64,000 nt of DNA from Takifugu bimaculatus (taxonomy: Eukaryota > Chordata > Actinopteri > Tetraodontiformes > Tetraodontidae), in NCBI GenBank assembly GCA_004026145.2, contig CP034992.1:10207209-10271208 (forward strand), read 5' to 3'. Positions 52,915 through 64,000 of the stretch are shown here, in pieces (the first letter of the stretch is position 1; each line of letters begins with the position of its first letter). A model generated the notes under the pieces. That model saw nothing but the letters and a program-made list of their open reading frames with translations. It had not been told where the DNA came from and did no database searches. Made by a program: the position numbers and the translations under genes.

Positions 52915-55900
52915 GTGTCACACTCTCTTGCACTTGACCTCTCATGCCTCTGTCTTAGACCATAACTCTGTTTTCGTCTATCCAACATACAGCCTACTCA
53001 AGTATGTGAGGAGTATGCATTTAGGCTAAAGCAGCCACCGCTAGGAAACTGTTGCCCCACCAGGTAATGCAGTATAATTCCCAACCAGATGTTGGGTCCA
53101 TGCACAGAGCTCGCTCATCTCAACGCCGTTACGATCCAAGTCTTTTATGTCAAATATTCAGTTTCTGACCAGTTCATCATATGACCAGTTACACACCTGA
53201 TATGTTGCCCTGATGATGTGAATGCACTACGGGAGCACTGTTTTACCCACAGATATAATGTAATTTGTGTTGTTCTTGAGGTCATTCTTGACAGACATTC
53301 AGTTTTGAGGAACACACACAAACACATATTTATATATATACTGTATATACACACATACATATACATATTTATATACACACACACATATATACACATACAT
53401 ACTGTATATACCTAATTAATGTTTTTGTTAAATCTCTTTTCTCTATTTCAAATGAAAAAAATAAAGATGCGTTGTTCCCCACCAACACCTGTGTTGATGT
53501 GTAAACATCCTGCAGCCAACTGAGTTGAAAGAAAATCATTTTCTCACTTTGTGTCTGAGCTCCTGCTCTGATCAAGCTCACTCGCATCAGGTTCATCATG
53601 GTGGTTTTATCGGCTCTTGTACAGGATGTCAAAACGGGTTTTGACCTAGATGGTCTTTGTTGGCTCTGACGTTTTCATGGCTTTTGTGTTTTACATGTCT
53701 CCCACAAAGGAAGAGGGCGGTGCAAGTGTTTGTAAGGTCACCTCATGAGTGTATTTAATTTTTGTATTTTTCTCAGTCTGTACAAAATAAATTAACTGGA
53801 AAAGTTCTTGTGTGTCATCGGTTTAGAGTAAGATGTCTCCTCAAATGTTTCTAATTCTGCCTGTAAGAAAATCCCATTTTTCCACAGTTACATGACATTT
53901 GAATCTCCACCATACAACTTGAGTACAACAAGCAATCGTTGCTGCTGATACCTGCTGCAGTCTCTGTCTATTTAACTAATTTGTGGCTGCAGTAGACAAC
54001 TGTTCAAACAGCATTTCCTTTGTAATGCAGGTCTTTGTTGCCACAGTTGCAGGTCAGCCAACAAATCTGCATAACTGTTCTTTGAAAGGTAGCTAACTGC
54101 ACACAAATATTGAGCATGTGAGCAAAGAGTGAAAATAATTCTGCAAATAAAGCGTAGAAGTGTACAAAGAAGTTAACAGACTAGTTTAAGCTGATCTCCT
54201 TTTCCTTTGTGCGACTAACCTCCTGCTGTCAAGCTGCATGACTCAGGAAGTGTGATCTGAACACAGCTTTGACAATTCAAGCACATACAGACCACAATCA
54301 CGGTGTGCTTCATTTGAACGCAGTAACCTCTCTGCTGGTGCTGCATCCAAAACGTAAACTGACAAATGTAACATATCGCTTCAAATGTGAATGCTGCACA
54401 TATTCTGATCTTTTTACTGAATTCTCAATTAATTCTCTAGCCCACATATCAAACGTGTTCAGAGTGAGCACATGCTCAGGCTGCGTCCTGAGCCCTCCTC
54501 TCATCAGTTTCTGCAGGTGCTGACACCACGGTAACTTATCGCTAGACTATTTTGAAAGAATCATATGACCTGGTAAATAAATTAATTATTATTAAACTAA
54601 CCTTTTCTCCGGTTTTTTACTGTGTTATTAACAGAGCCATGATGGAGGTGACCTCTGTTATGCTGCTGTCGGGTTAAAAAAAAAATCCCATTAATGATGG
54701 AACTCAGTATCAATTATAAAACTAAGAGGAAATGTAAACTATATATCAAAGGTAAATCAAAGGAAATTAAGTTAATTTAACTTTTTGGATAATTTTTTTC
54801 CGAGGATGTGGAAATGGGTCTCTTTAACAAAAACAACTCAGTGTCCATAAAGACAATCTATAAATATTCTGCATGTTGAGCATGAATGTTACGTCTCACA
54901 TTTACTTTTCACTGCTGCGGTGAAGGTGGCGCAAACCTCAGAGTTAAAGTTTCCATTAGTGGAAAAACAAGTCAGAAGTTGAATACAGGAAGGGCAGCCT
55001 GCTCGAGTCTTGCTTGAAAATTGACAGAAATAAAAAAATGTTTTTCAGTTTAGATCCACATCAAATGTACTCAACTCTAATAAGAGGCAATGTGGTTGTG
55101 GTTAGGTGTCGCAAACCACCACAAAGACAGACACTTTATCAGATCTGTACAAGGAAGGTTCAGGAATTTTGGTCTTTGGGAGTGGAGTTCCCGTATCACC
55201 TTTGTTTTTTTCTGGATAGACGACTTTGTCCCACAGTCCAAAGGTTTTATGAAATTTATTTTGATGGGACAAAATTGGGCCTATATGGTGTCCATAGTTT
55301 GGGATCGACATCAGCAGCTTTGCTATCTAAAGCTAGTAAAGTATGAGATAGTAAAGTATGTCATCAAAGATGGTGATGCTGATATTTCACCTATGCCTGT
55401 TATATTTAAATTCAAAAGCAAAGGTTCTACTGTATCCTTTCAACGGAACAGAATGGCTATGATTTCATTTCTGTTAAACAGTTAGTGTGAAATGTTTCCC
55501 AATCAGGACAAACAATACTATACTTTACTATATTTTTTAGCTGTTTCTTGTAAATGTACATATTGCATGACACAACCCCATCAGTGTGGCTACCAGTAAA
55601 AGATTAGCTCTCAGTCTAACGAGCTTTAACGTGTGCTTTGTCTGTGTGGCTGCTGACAGGAAGTCTATGCAGAGTTTCTGTTCAAAGCTGACCACAAAGA
55701 AGTAACAACCAAATATATTCCATTGTAGCGGCATTCTCTTAAGAAAGGTTCTGTTGTGATCAGTCGAGTTAATTTCACAAGAGAAAAGGATCATGATCAA
55801 CTACAACATAGCAGGATTCAACTGTTTCATCCAAATGTGTGCAGCAAGAGAGTGGTTTCATGCATGTTGGCTAATGTTGGCAAGATGAAATTTGGAGGAT

Positions 55901-56389
55901 ATATTATTATTGTAATGGTTCATGTGAAATTCATTGTTAAGAATATTCAGAGGATCCCATCAACCAGTAATTAAAGCAATGGGGGCACAATTTTTTGTTG
56001 TAAGAGCAAAATCAACCCCTCTTTCAAACATTTTCCAGTTATGGTGAATAAAGGTGTGCTTATCTCTCTTGTGTTGCTAATTAAGTAGACCCCTCCCCCC
56101 CTTTTAAGCCAAATTCAAGAACTTTAACCCAGAAGCCAGGTGGTTTAAGAAATTGTTCTTAAGAAATTGCTTTTGACGTCATCTTCATCGTGTGGACTTG
56201 AGCTTGTTCGACAAGGTGCGAGCCACTCAGCACGTGTTCATGGTTTCCAAACAAGGGCAGTCAGTGTCACTTCTTGCTAGCCAATCAAATGAACTTTTTT
56301 CATGAATAGTGAATATATGGAGGATCTCAGCTCTGTTGCTCTGACTTTCCTGTTTTGAATTGTACCTATCTGGGCATTCATTCAGGGTG
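52915..56389. other. Intergenic stretch
   Basis: Mostly AT-rich non-coding sequence. It has a TA/CA-rich low-complexity block at 53325-53412. Overlapping short ORFs at 55014-55346 and 55090-55485 have no recognisable domain, and I do not call them genes. Confidence 0.5.
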
Positions 56390-57110
56390 TCGTGGCATGA
56401 TCAACTTTTGGCTCATCATTAGTTCTCCACTGGGGTCACCCAAGGATCGGTGCCGGGGCTGCTGCTCTTTACCATATACGCAACATTGCTCAGGCAAATC
56501 ATCCCATGGTCTCCCATGGTGTTTTATACCACTGCTTTCCACATGGCACCCAGTTCTGCGTCTCATTTTCCCCAGACTAACCCTCAGGCTCAGACTAGAT
56601 CTCACCATGTCTCTCAGACATATCCGCATGGATGCAGGGCCACCACCTTCAACTTAACCATGGTGAAAATGAGCTCCTTCTTTCCTTGGCAAAACTATCC
56701 ATTCATCAAAACATGGATCACAAAATTGGCCCCTGCCTGTTATCGAGGCTGTTTGAAACCTTGGAGTCATGATTGTTGATCATCTGAGGTTTTGTGATCA
56801 TGTAGCAGTAGTCTCCCTATCATCCCGTCACTTTGCCATATCCAACCTCAGAAAAACCAGGCCATTAAACCTACAAATGCTGATACAAGTCATGGTGATC
56901 TCCCATATTTCCACCAATTCAGATAGTCCAACGAAAGCAGGCCCATGCCACCTCATTGCTGATAGAGGTCTACTGTACCTGCCCACATTAAGATCATGTC
57001 ATTCATGCTGACCGACAGACTAATGCCGGAATCTGCTCCCTCTTACGTGAACAATCTTGTTTGAGCCCATGCTACCCCTCGTTGCTGCATCATTTTCCAA
57101 AAGCTGTCAG
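56390..57110 (+). mobile_element. Degenerate L2-type LINE relic
   Basis: Scattered RT-like motifs appear in shifting frames: GVTQGSVPGLLLFTIYATLL near 56431, then LGV-type text and DHLRFCDH near 56770, in the order seen in L2 reverse transcriptases. Many stops and indels. No tail or target duplication found. Confidence 0.6.
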
Positions 57111-57508
57111 TCATAATAATTAGTGAGCATTCACTAGATGCATTACTGCAACATGAAAAAAATAAAAAAAGAATGATTGCTGGTTGGTTGGTTGGCTGGT
57201 TGTTGTTGATTGGTTAGAAATGATGCACATTATAACTCAACTCAAATTGAATTCTATTTATATATGATGCAAAATCCTATTCTTAAGGTAATCCAAAAAA
57301 AATTCTTGTGGGTTTTTTTAACCTTTAAATCTTCCTTTGATTTCTCCAACATCAATTTTATCAAGCAAATCTGACATTACAAGTGATCGTGTTTCCTGTA
57401 TGTCACAGCCTCGAGTCATCTCCGGCTGCCCAATCAGATACAAGTGCAGCATTTATCAGTTTAAAAAGGACCAGTCTTCTCTTCACTCAGCCCAAAACTT
57501 GGAGCAAG

Positions 57509-59372
57509 ATGACATCTGCAAAGTTGATTTTCTGGCTGATATGTTTGGAGAAATTTGGTGAGGATTTCTTTTTTGTTTGTATTTTGTTTATTTATGGCAT
57601 CATTTGCAAAATTCTAGATTTAAACATTAAACGGTGTTCATTTCTAATTGTATTTTGATTTTAGCTCAGACAGCTCCAATGGAATTTTCTCCATCTTTGA
57701 ATTGGAAGACCAATTATATCTTGGTCAAACCTGGACAGAACCTGACTTTGCCGTGTCTTCACAGAGATGATTTTTCTACCAGGATCTCTTGGTTTAAAGA
57801 AACTCTGGGAGAGCAGCCGATTCTGATCTGTATGTACAAGATATCAAGTAAATATTGTCGATGTGCTAATGACTTCAAAACCAATCCACGTTTCCAACTA
57901 CATGCTGGTAACAATGGAACTAATCTGACAATAACAGATTTGAAGTTATCAGACTCAGCGACGTATTACTGTGTAAATCAGTATTTAAATGTATTTGACT
58001 TTACAGAAGGTTATAATGTCATTGTAGAGGGTTCAGGGTTGACCATAGATCAGTCAGCATCACATTCTATCCAAGCAGAAGGTTCTGTGACGCTGAATTG
58101 TACAGTCCATACTGGGTGGACTTGTGATGGGGATCACACTGTTTACTGGTTCAGAAACTCTGGACCATCTCAACTGGGACTCATGTACAGCCATACAGGC
58201 GGGAATAAGCAGTGTGAGAGGAAAACCAACACCTGTTTCTACAGCTTCTCCATGAAGAACCTGAACACTTCTCAGACTGGGACCTACATTTGTGCTGTTG
58301 CAGCATGTGGACACATTCTGTTTGGAAATGGAACCAAGCTGGTGTGTGGGGGTGAGTGCTCTAATTTTGTGCAGATTATTTTCTGTATATTGTAGAAATA
58401 ATTTACATATTATCTAGTTTTAAAAATATTAAGCCAGCATCCAGTAATTTATTTAATTGTCCATAAAAAGGTTATCCTAATTAGCTTTGTTCAGTTGGTT
58501 TATATATAGTGTTTTATCGAAACATTTACCAGTTCAAACAGATATGGCCTAAATATCCCCCAATTCTCTGTTTACACAGAGCTTTCAGTATCTAAAATGA
58601 GGAGAAATTGTAACATTTAAAGCCTGGTTTGAATTGTACATGGACACTGTGACAGTCCTTTAAAAACATAATATTTTTGGTCAAAGTATCACTTTAACTC
58701 ATTACGTTTTATGTCAGTATAGGTTCTGTTTCTATATTGTTACTTTATAAAATAATTTGTGACTGGTGATGTCTATTGTCTCCCTGAATTACACAGTAAT
58801 GACATCATAACTAGCTTAATATAAAGTGAGAGGACAAATTTGTTGAAATACTTAAATGATTGTCTGAAACGGCATCGCGGATATCACAATTTCTGATGCA
58901 TCTCGTTACAGATGAAGGAAACCATCTTGTTTTGGTGTATTTCCTCAGTGCGGCCTGGATATTTACCATCATTGTGGTTGTTTTATTATCCATTTCAGTT
59001 TTTATGACAAAGAGGAAAAACAGTCATCACTCTCTGGGTAACTGATGTAATATATTTTGAAGATTCTTAAAGGTAAACTGGGAAAATTACTTTGAAAAAA
59101 TCTCTTCCTGTGTTTTAAAACAGACTCTCAGTCAAGAGTCCAAGCTTCATCCAGAGCAAATGCAGAGGTGGAGACAATTTTGATTTTTTTAAAAAAAAGG
59201 TTATATGTATAAATAATCCTTATTTACACACACTAACTTACCCTTTATCACATATCTCCAGGGCTACCAAGAGGAAAACAACCTCCATTATGCAGCTTTG
59301 AGGAACAACCAGCCCAACAGATCAATGCAGCACAGACAGAATGAATGTGTGTACTCTGCTGTGAGGCTGTAG
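57509..59372 (+). CDS. Novel immune-type receptor (NITR)-like gene
   Basis: Five exons with AG/GT junctions: 57509-57557 (signal peptide, MTSAKLIFWLICLEKFG), 57665-58351 (two Ig domains in one exon), 58912-59037 (transmembrane), 59124-59167, 59262-59372. The V-type domain has LTLPC, ISWF and SATYYC. The second (I-type) domain has extra cysteines (TGWTCDGD, CERKTNTC) and ends in a joining-like FGNGTKL motif. The membrane segment (YFLSAAWIFTIIVVVLLSISVF) has no charged residue. The tail carries two ITIM-like tyrosines, LHYAAL and CVYSAV. This is the plan of inhibitory NITRs of bony fish, cell-surface receptors of innate lymphoid cells. AATAAA is at 59492-59497. The start codon gives the best signal peptide. 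A second family member follows downstream on the same strand. Confidence 0.88.
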
Positions 59373-59491
59373 ATGTCTTGTTGTCATTGCAGCTTAACAC
59401 AGGACCTAATTAAGTATTTTGAATTTACTCATACCGGTTTCTACATTTTCAATTGTATCATTTATCAATCTCGATGAAACAAAGGTTTCCT

Positions 59492-59497
59492 AATAAA
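59492..59497 (+). terminator. Poly(A) signal of NITR gene
   Basis: AATAAA 120 bases after the NITR stop codon at 59370-59372. Confidence 0.65.
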
Positions 59498-60224
59498 GTT
59501 GTTTTTTCTGGCCATGTCGACAAATGATAGATTACCTCCATATATTTATATTCATTTTATGAAGACAAAGCTTGTATTGTGCTGTTGCAGTCCTTAATTT
59601 GTGAAGTCAAAAGCTGCAACAATTGTTTTCACAAGCATTCATATCCATCGGACTATTAAGTTGACCAAAACACCCACTGGATGAGACAAATGCTCCATTA
59701 TGTGATCATGACCATGTAAACAGCAGCAGGCTATGTCTTGGATACATAGAAATGCTAAGGCAGGGGCAGTATTATCCAAAGGGTTGGCGTACTCCTGCTG
59801 TGTCCACCGTGGTCTCTCCTTCCCGGAACTGCAGGAATTATTTTTGCTTATTTGGGATCCAACTTGCCAGCAGTTTAGAAAATGTTTAGCTCTCTTTGTT
59901 GACCTTTTTGACCTTTTTTTGTGAAACCTGGGGCATAAAGACTAACAAAGCAGATAACAAAATTGAACACAATACAAATATTAATTGTTGATTTGATTAA
60001 AAATTACTACCTGCTCAAGATTCCCAATACAACTGAAACCTTGACATCTGTCTGCTGCTTTTTGAATCTGCAGACCTTGGTTAGCTTCCTAATTGGTGCA
60101 TCAGCATTCAGCATGATGAAAAGCAGTCACAGCTGCCATTGTTAATATATAATCAATTAAAATTTTATTTTGCAACAAAAGACCTTCAACAGTTTTATTA
60201 GAATTGTGAAAAAACTGGCCAAGG
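59498..60224. other. Intergenic stretch
   Basis: No gene or repeat recognised. Confidence 0.5.
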
Positions 60225-60400
60225 GATTTTTGTCCATCCCTCTATCAGTCTTCGACTTCTTTATCCCTTTTAAGGGACAGGTGGCCGCTTATCCCACTTC
60301 TAACTCACAAAGACAAACAACTGTTCATGCCCTCATTCACTTCTAATGTCAATGCACATGGACACGGGGAGAACAGGCAAACTCTGCACAAAAAAAACCC
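60225..60400. repeat. Degraded common fish interspersed repeat
   Basis: The order of short blocks (CATCCCTCTATC, GGCCGCTTATCCC, CACATGGACACGGGGAGAAC, GGCAAACTCTGCAC) matches a very common dispersed teleost repeat in which CCATCCATC...CCGCTTATCC precedes ACACGGGGAGAACATGCAAACTCC. The copy is heavily mutated and shortened. Confidence 0.5.
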
Positions 60401-60534
60401 TGACTGCAGGAACCTTCTTGCTTTGTGGCAGCCATTTTAGCCCCTACATAACCGTGCCACCCCTGTGTCAGTTCACCTCATGTGCGTCTCCCCTTGTGTT
60501 GTGCCACTTTCATCATGTTGTGATTACTGATCAC

Positions 60535-60628
60535 AAAGTGCCATAATCATAAAGCATAATCTTTACAAAGATTATATTATGGTTATGCCATAATCATAAT
60601 CTTTGAAATATTATGATTATGGCACTTT
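60535..60628. repeat. 94-bp palindromic mini-element
   Basis: Perfect 18-bp inverted ends (AAAGTGCCATAATCATAA at 60535-60552 and its complement at 60611-60628). A second nested inverted repeat (CAAAGATTATATTATGG versus CCATAATCATAATCTTTG) fills the centre. Single-stranded DNA or RNA would fold into a long hairpin. No protein coding. Confidence 0.85.
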
Positions 60629-60633
60629 TGAAC

Positions 60634-61670
60634 TACCATATTTTCACTGTAATAAAAGGTGCAGTCTCAGTTACGGGTGCTATTTCTGTATTTAAAACAT
60701 ATATAAGGCGCACCGTATTATTAGGCGCATGCTAAAACATACAGTAAAAAATGACAACAGAAGTAAAACGGTGAGTTTCTTCACATTTATTGAACAAAAT
60801 ATTCATTCTTCTGCCACAAAACCATCAAGGTTTTCATCTTCTGTATCTGAATTAAACAGCTGCACTATTTCAATGTCCAACATCCCAAATTCCTCTTCTT
60901 CATCATCTGAATCAGACTCATCAACCGGTTCCGCTTCAGCATTGATTTTGTGAAAGCTCTTACAATACATGAAGACGGTATCATAGCCCATGCGTCTAAA
61001 ATCCACCCGCATATGGTGGCATAACTTGCCCGCCGCTGCCTCATAGTCTTTGTGAAGGAGTGTTCGCCTTCCTTCATCCAGCGCTCTGTCCGTTTCCGTG
61101 GCAGCCGAGAACCACGGTGAACAACGACTTCTCGTGCCCCGTTGTGCGTATCGCCACCGTGCTGGTCCCTTTTTCTCCACTAACTGTGGGTCAAAGGGAT
61201 GTCAAAAGTCAAAGGGATCTCATCCATGTTGGTGATGTGGCTGGGCGCGGTTATCTTGTCGCGGCAGTTGGTGCGGAAGATGGCTGCCCTCTCCTGGTAA
61301 TCCGCGGGCAGCCACTGCGCAACAGTTGTCCTCGCGCGTATGGAGAGATGCCGCCTCCTCATAAAGCGAAAATATTAAGATTGCTCGATTGCCATTTTCG
61401 TTAAATATTTTCATATTTAATGTCCTGCAGTGTAAAGTAAGCCTCATTCATACGTGTCTCGCTTGACCGGCGCCATTTTAGGGGATCCTTACGCGTAGGT
61501 GTGTCGCTAATCGATTGGCGGAGCGTTTACCGTAGTGCACCCACCAAAGCCGCACAGCAGATTTTGGAACTCAGTCCACACACAAGGCACACCATATTAT
61601 AAGGCGCACCGTCAATTTTTGAGAAAATCTCAGTGTTTTAGGTGCGCCTTATAGTCATGAAAATACGGTA
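60634..61670 (-). mobile_element. pogo/Tigger-type transposon relic
   Basis: Imperfect terminal inverted repeats: TACCATATTTTCA at 60634 and TACCGTATTTTCATGACTAT read in from 61670. A TA target dinucleotide is possible. The minus strand keeps pieces of a Tigger/CENP-B-like DDE transposase in several frames: HITNMDEIPLTFDIP near 61215, then SFTKTMRQRRASYATICGW near 61045 and a C-terminal acidic tail near 60850. The DNA-binding part is missing. Confidence 0.75.
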
Positions 61671-61671
61671 C

Positions 61672-62190
61672 TTGTAGAACTCCACAGCCTCCACCTCAAC
61701 TCTTTCTCTAAGAGCTGGTCATAGTTTTGGTCTAGACATCCCAAAGTCAGTGACTAGTTACTTTGTCTTTGAGGCGTTGAGGTGTAGATGGTTCATGTGG
61801 CTCCAGGCATTCCATGAACAGGCTCCTATGCTCCATCTGATTGTTGTTACTCCATCTCTTTGTTGTCCCTGATGCATCCCACAATGGCTGTGTCATCGAC
61901 AAACTTCTAAATTTGGCACAGCTCAAAGTTGTAGTAAAAGTCTAATGTGTACAGGGTTAATAGTAGAGGGCCCAGCACTGTGCCCTGGGGTGCTCTTGTG
62001 CTGCTAATCACAGTGTCTGTATACCATGGCCTGTCAGTGAGATATGGTAGCTGGAGAACCAGGAATCCAGGTCTACTACTATCATGCTGAGTTTGTCCCG
62101 TGCTGCGGTGTAAGGTGAGTTTCACTGGTCAGAAGACATTCAGCTCGCTGGGAGGATTCTTCTTAAGAACTGGGATGATGCATGTCTTCC
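61672..62190 (-). mobile_element. Rex1-type LINE relic
   Basis: Minus-strand RT fragment with the motif APQGTVLGPLLLTLYT (about 62038-61990), followed by FVDDTAIVG-like sequence in another frame near 61890. Several frameshifts. It sits directly beside the Tigger relic. Confidence 0.7.
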
Positions 62191-62199
62191 ACAATGTCT

Positions 62200-63340
62200 T
62201 TACACACTAACATACATATACCTGCATCCCCCCCATGCACACAACCTCACAAAACAACAAACATTTGTATACTTGCACATACTCTCCACATACTTGAACA
62301 ATCATTGTCTGTACCTTCCATTGCACCACATGATCAATTTACCATTTAAATCGAATTGATCCAGTGGCCATATGTTTTAGTCTGTTCCGAGTAGACCCCC
62401 AGTTTACAACATTCAAAACAAGCAAAAGTTAGGCTTGATATTTAGCTGAAAATTAATTCAAACTGGCCACTCGGCCATGCTCAATTTATAATGTGTGTTC
62501 TGCTGTTGTAGTTTTATTTTGTAGAGAAATATTTTAAAACTTGTAACAATACAAAAATGTTTTAGAATGTGTGCGTCAGAATAACACTCAAAGGTTATAA
62601 GAAATGAATCAGAAGCCCAAGGGCTTAACTTGCAAGACCACAGAAGTCTAACACTGAGAAATATCTTGTATGCATTGGCTACCTCATCAGTATAATCTAT
62701 ACAGCCACATCATCAGACTACGGCATAGGATGTTGCACAACATAAAACAATTTAAGGCAAACCTCAAATATTGACATACGGGAATGTGAAGTTATTGATT
62801 GATCTTTGTAAAAATATGTTTCATAGATTAAAGACTTTTTTATTTGTGTAGTGACACCAGTCTGAGTTTGGGGTGATGTTAATTTCACATGAAGTCAACC
62901 ATAACTATACTATTGCAAACAGGTACCTCTATGATACCATCACGTCAGGACCAATGTAATCACTGTGGGTATACCATGCTGTTGATATAAGGTCACACAC
63001 GAATCGCATCGTAATTTAGTGTGAAAAAAGGTTGAAAAGTAAATGACATGTGCTTTGAACAGGAAGTAGAAGTGTCTGCAGAAGCGGGAATTCGAGATAC
63101 AAAAAACAAAGGCACAGCATGGAGAAGGATGTATATATCAAGGCTTTCTACATTAATTTGAAGTAAAAACACAGCCCTCCCCCCATGACACAAGCAATTA
63201 TAAATGCCTAAAGGAACATGGTCAAACAAGTGTTTCATGAAACTAATTACTGAGCATTTACTTGAACCACTGGATCTTTGTCTTGCCATGAACTAGTCCA
63301 GCGTGCACTTCCTGCCCAAATGTAGCAAGCCTATGCTCCA
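62200..63340. other. Intergenic stretch
   Basis: No gene, RNA or clear repeat recognised. From about 63395 the sequence becomes similar to the 5' flank of the first NITR gene (from about 57340). Confidence 0.5.
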
Positions 63341-63394
63341 GCACTCGCACCAATTAAGGGAGAAATGACAGAAAATGGATCGCTAAACTTATTA

Positions 63395-63563
63395 GTTCTC
63401 TCAGGCAAATCTTTCATCTTTATCATCCAGATTACATGTGATCGTGTTTCCTGTATGTCACACCCTCAAGTCATCTCTGGCTGCCCAATCAGACACAAGC
63501 TCTGCATTTATCAGTGTACAAAGAACCAGTCTTCTCTTCACTCTGCCCAACACTTGGAGCAAG
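63395..63563 (+). promoter_or_regulatory. Conserved 5' flank of second NITR gene
   Basis: About 165 bp closely similar to 57340-57508 upstream of the first NITR ATG, including GATCGTGTTTCCTGTATGTC and the GGCTGCCCAATCAGA block, which holds a CCAAT box. It probably contains the proximal promoter and 5' UTR shared by both genes. No TATA box is certain. Confidence 0.5.
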
Positions 63564-64000
63564 ATGGCATCTGCAAAGTTTGTTTTCTGTCTGATGTGCT
63601 TAGAGAAAATTGGTGAGGTGAATATACAGTATGTATATATTATTAATTGCACATTTTCTTATTAATTTCTTAATAATATTAATCTTCCTCCTTTTGTGCT
63701 TGCTGTTTAATTTTCAGCTACAAGGGAATTTTCTCCATCTTTGAATTGGAAGACCAATTTTATCTTGGTCAAACCTGGACAGAACCTGACTTTGCCGTGT
63801 CTTCACAGAGATGATTTTTCTACCAGGATCTCTTGGTTTAAACAAATTCTGGGAGAGAAGCCGAGGCTGATCTGTATGTACTGGATATCAAGTAAACTTT
63901 GGATATTTGTGAATGACTTCAAAACCAATCCACGTTTCCAAATACATCCTGGTAACAAAGGAGCTTATCTGACAATATCAGATTTGGAGTTATCAGACTC
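63564..64000 (+). CDS. Second NITR-like gene, cut by window end
   Basis: Exon 1 is 63564-63612 (MASAKFVFCLMCLEKIG, GTGAGG donor). Exon 2 starts at 63718 after TTTTCAG and is open to the window end. It encodes the first V-type Ig domain: FSPSLNWKTNFILVKPGQN, LTLPC, STRISWFKQ, NDFKTNPRFQ. It is very similar to the gene at 57509-59372, with the same exon length and phase, so it is a tandem paralogue. Changes are concentrated around the ISSKLWIFVNDF stretch, where the first gene has ISSKYCRCANDF. The rest of the ectodomain, membrane and tail exons lie beyond the window. Confidence 0.85.

Noticed and set aside
53325..53412. TA/CA-rich block as possible scaffold or origin signal
   Set aside because: Simple low-complexity repeat without further evidence.

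Overview
The window is eukaryotic and almost certainly from a ray-finned (teleost) fish. It holds intron-split vertebrate genes, a pair of novel immune-type receptor (NITR) genes, a family known from bony fish, and typical fish transposons: Rex3, Rex1/L2-like LINEs, a Tx1-type LINE, Ty3/gypsy, hAT and pogo/Tigger. Dense GATA and GT microsatellites fit this. No bacterial features were seen.

Layout. From 1 to about 39.7 kb lies a head-to-tail tandem segmental duplication. Three copies of an inter-alpha-trypsin inhibitor heavy chain (ITIH)-like gene run on the minus strand (1279-13801, 17452-26183, 27984-37983). Each has about 18 ordinary exons (signal peptide, VIT domain, vWA domain with a DxSGS MIDAS motif, C-terminal ITIH domain). 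A variable array of tiny phase 1-1 Gly/Pro-rich exons sits between the vWA half and the C-terminal half. Copy 1 carries two 1-base frameshifts; copies 2 and 3 look intact. An internally deleted gypsy element with CATCC target duplications lies at the left edge of units 1 and 2. A Rex3 LINE sits only in unit 1 and an LTR marks the unit 2/3 junction, so the transposons order the duplications in time.

From 39.1 to 45.4 kb, also on the minus strand, are the C-terminal exons of a WNK2-like kinase gene. It is broken by a Rex1-type LINE inside a coding exon, by an apparent 2-base deletion in a conserved GRFSVVS motif, and by a truncated gypsy element at its upstream end. Its putative last exon lies inside the duplicated unit, so a second copy is present at 15.5 kb. 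A hAT element with an 8-bp target duplication and a solo LTR with a 5-bp target duplication lie in its intron.

From 47.0 to 52.9 kb is a nearly full-length, frameshifted Tx1-clade LINE lying between two (TC)n tracts. The stretch 52.9-57.3 kb is mostly intergenic with an L2 relic. From 57.5 to 59.4 kb is a complete five-exon NITR gene on the plus strand, with two Ig domains, a transmembrane segment and two ITIM-like tyrosines. A Tigger relic, a Rex1 relic and a palindromic mini-element follow, and a second NITR gene starts at 63.56 kb and runs off the window.

Most notable: the ITIH copies have symmetric collagen-like micro-exons, some of which differ greatly between copies while the flanking introns are nearly identical. 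This is a candidate system of exon-focused diversification.
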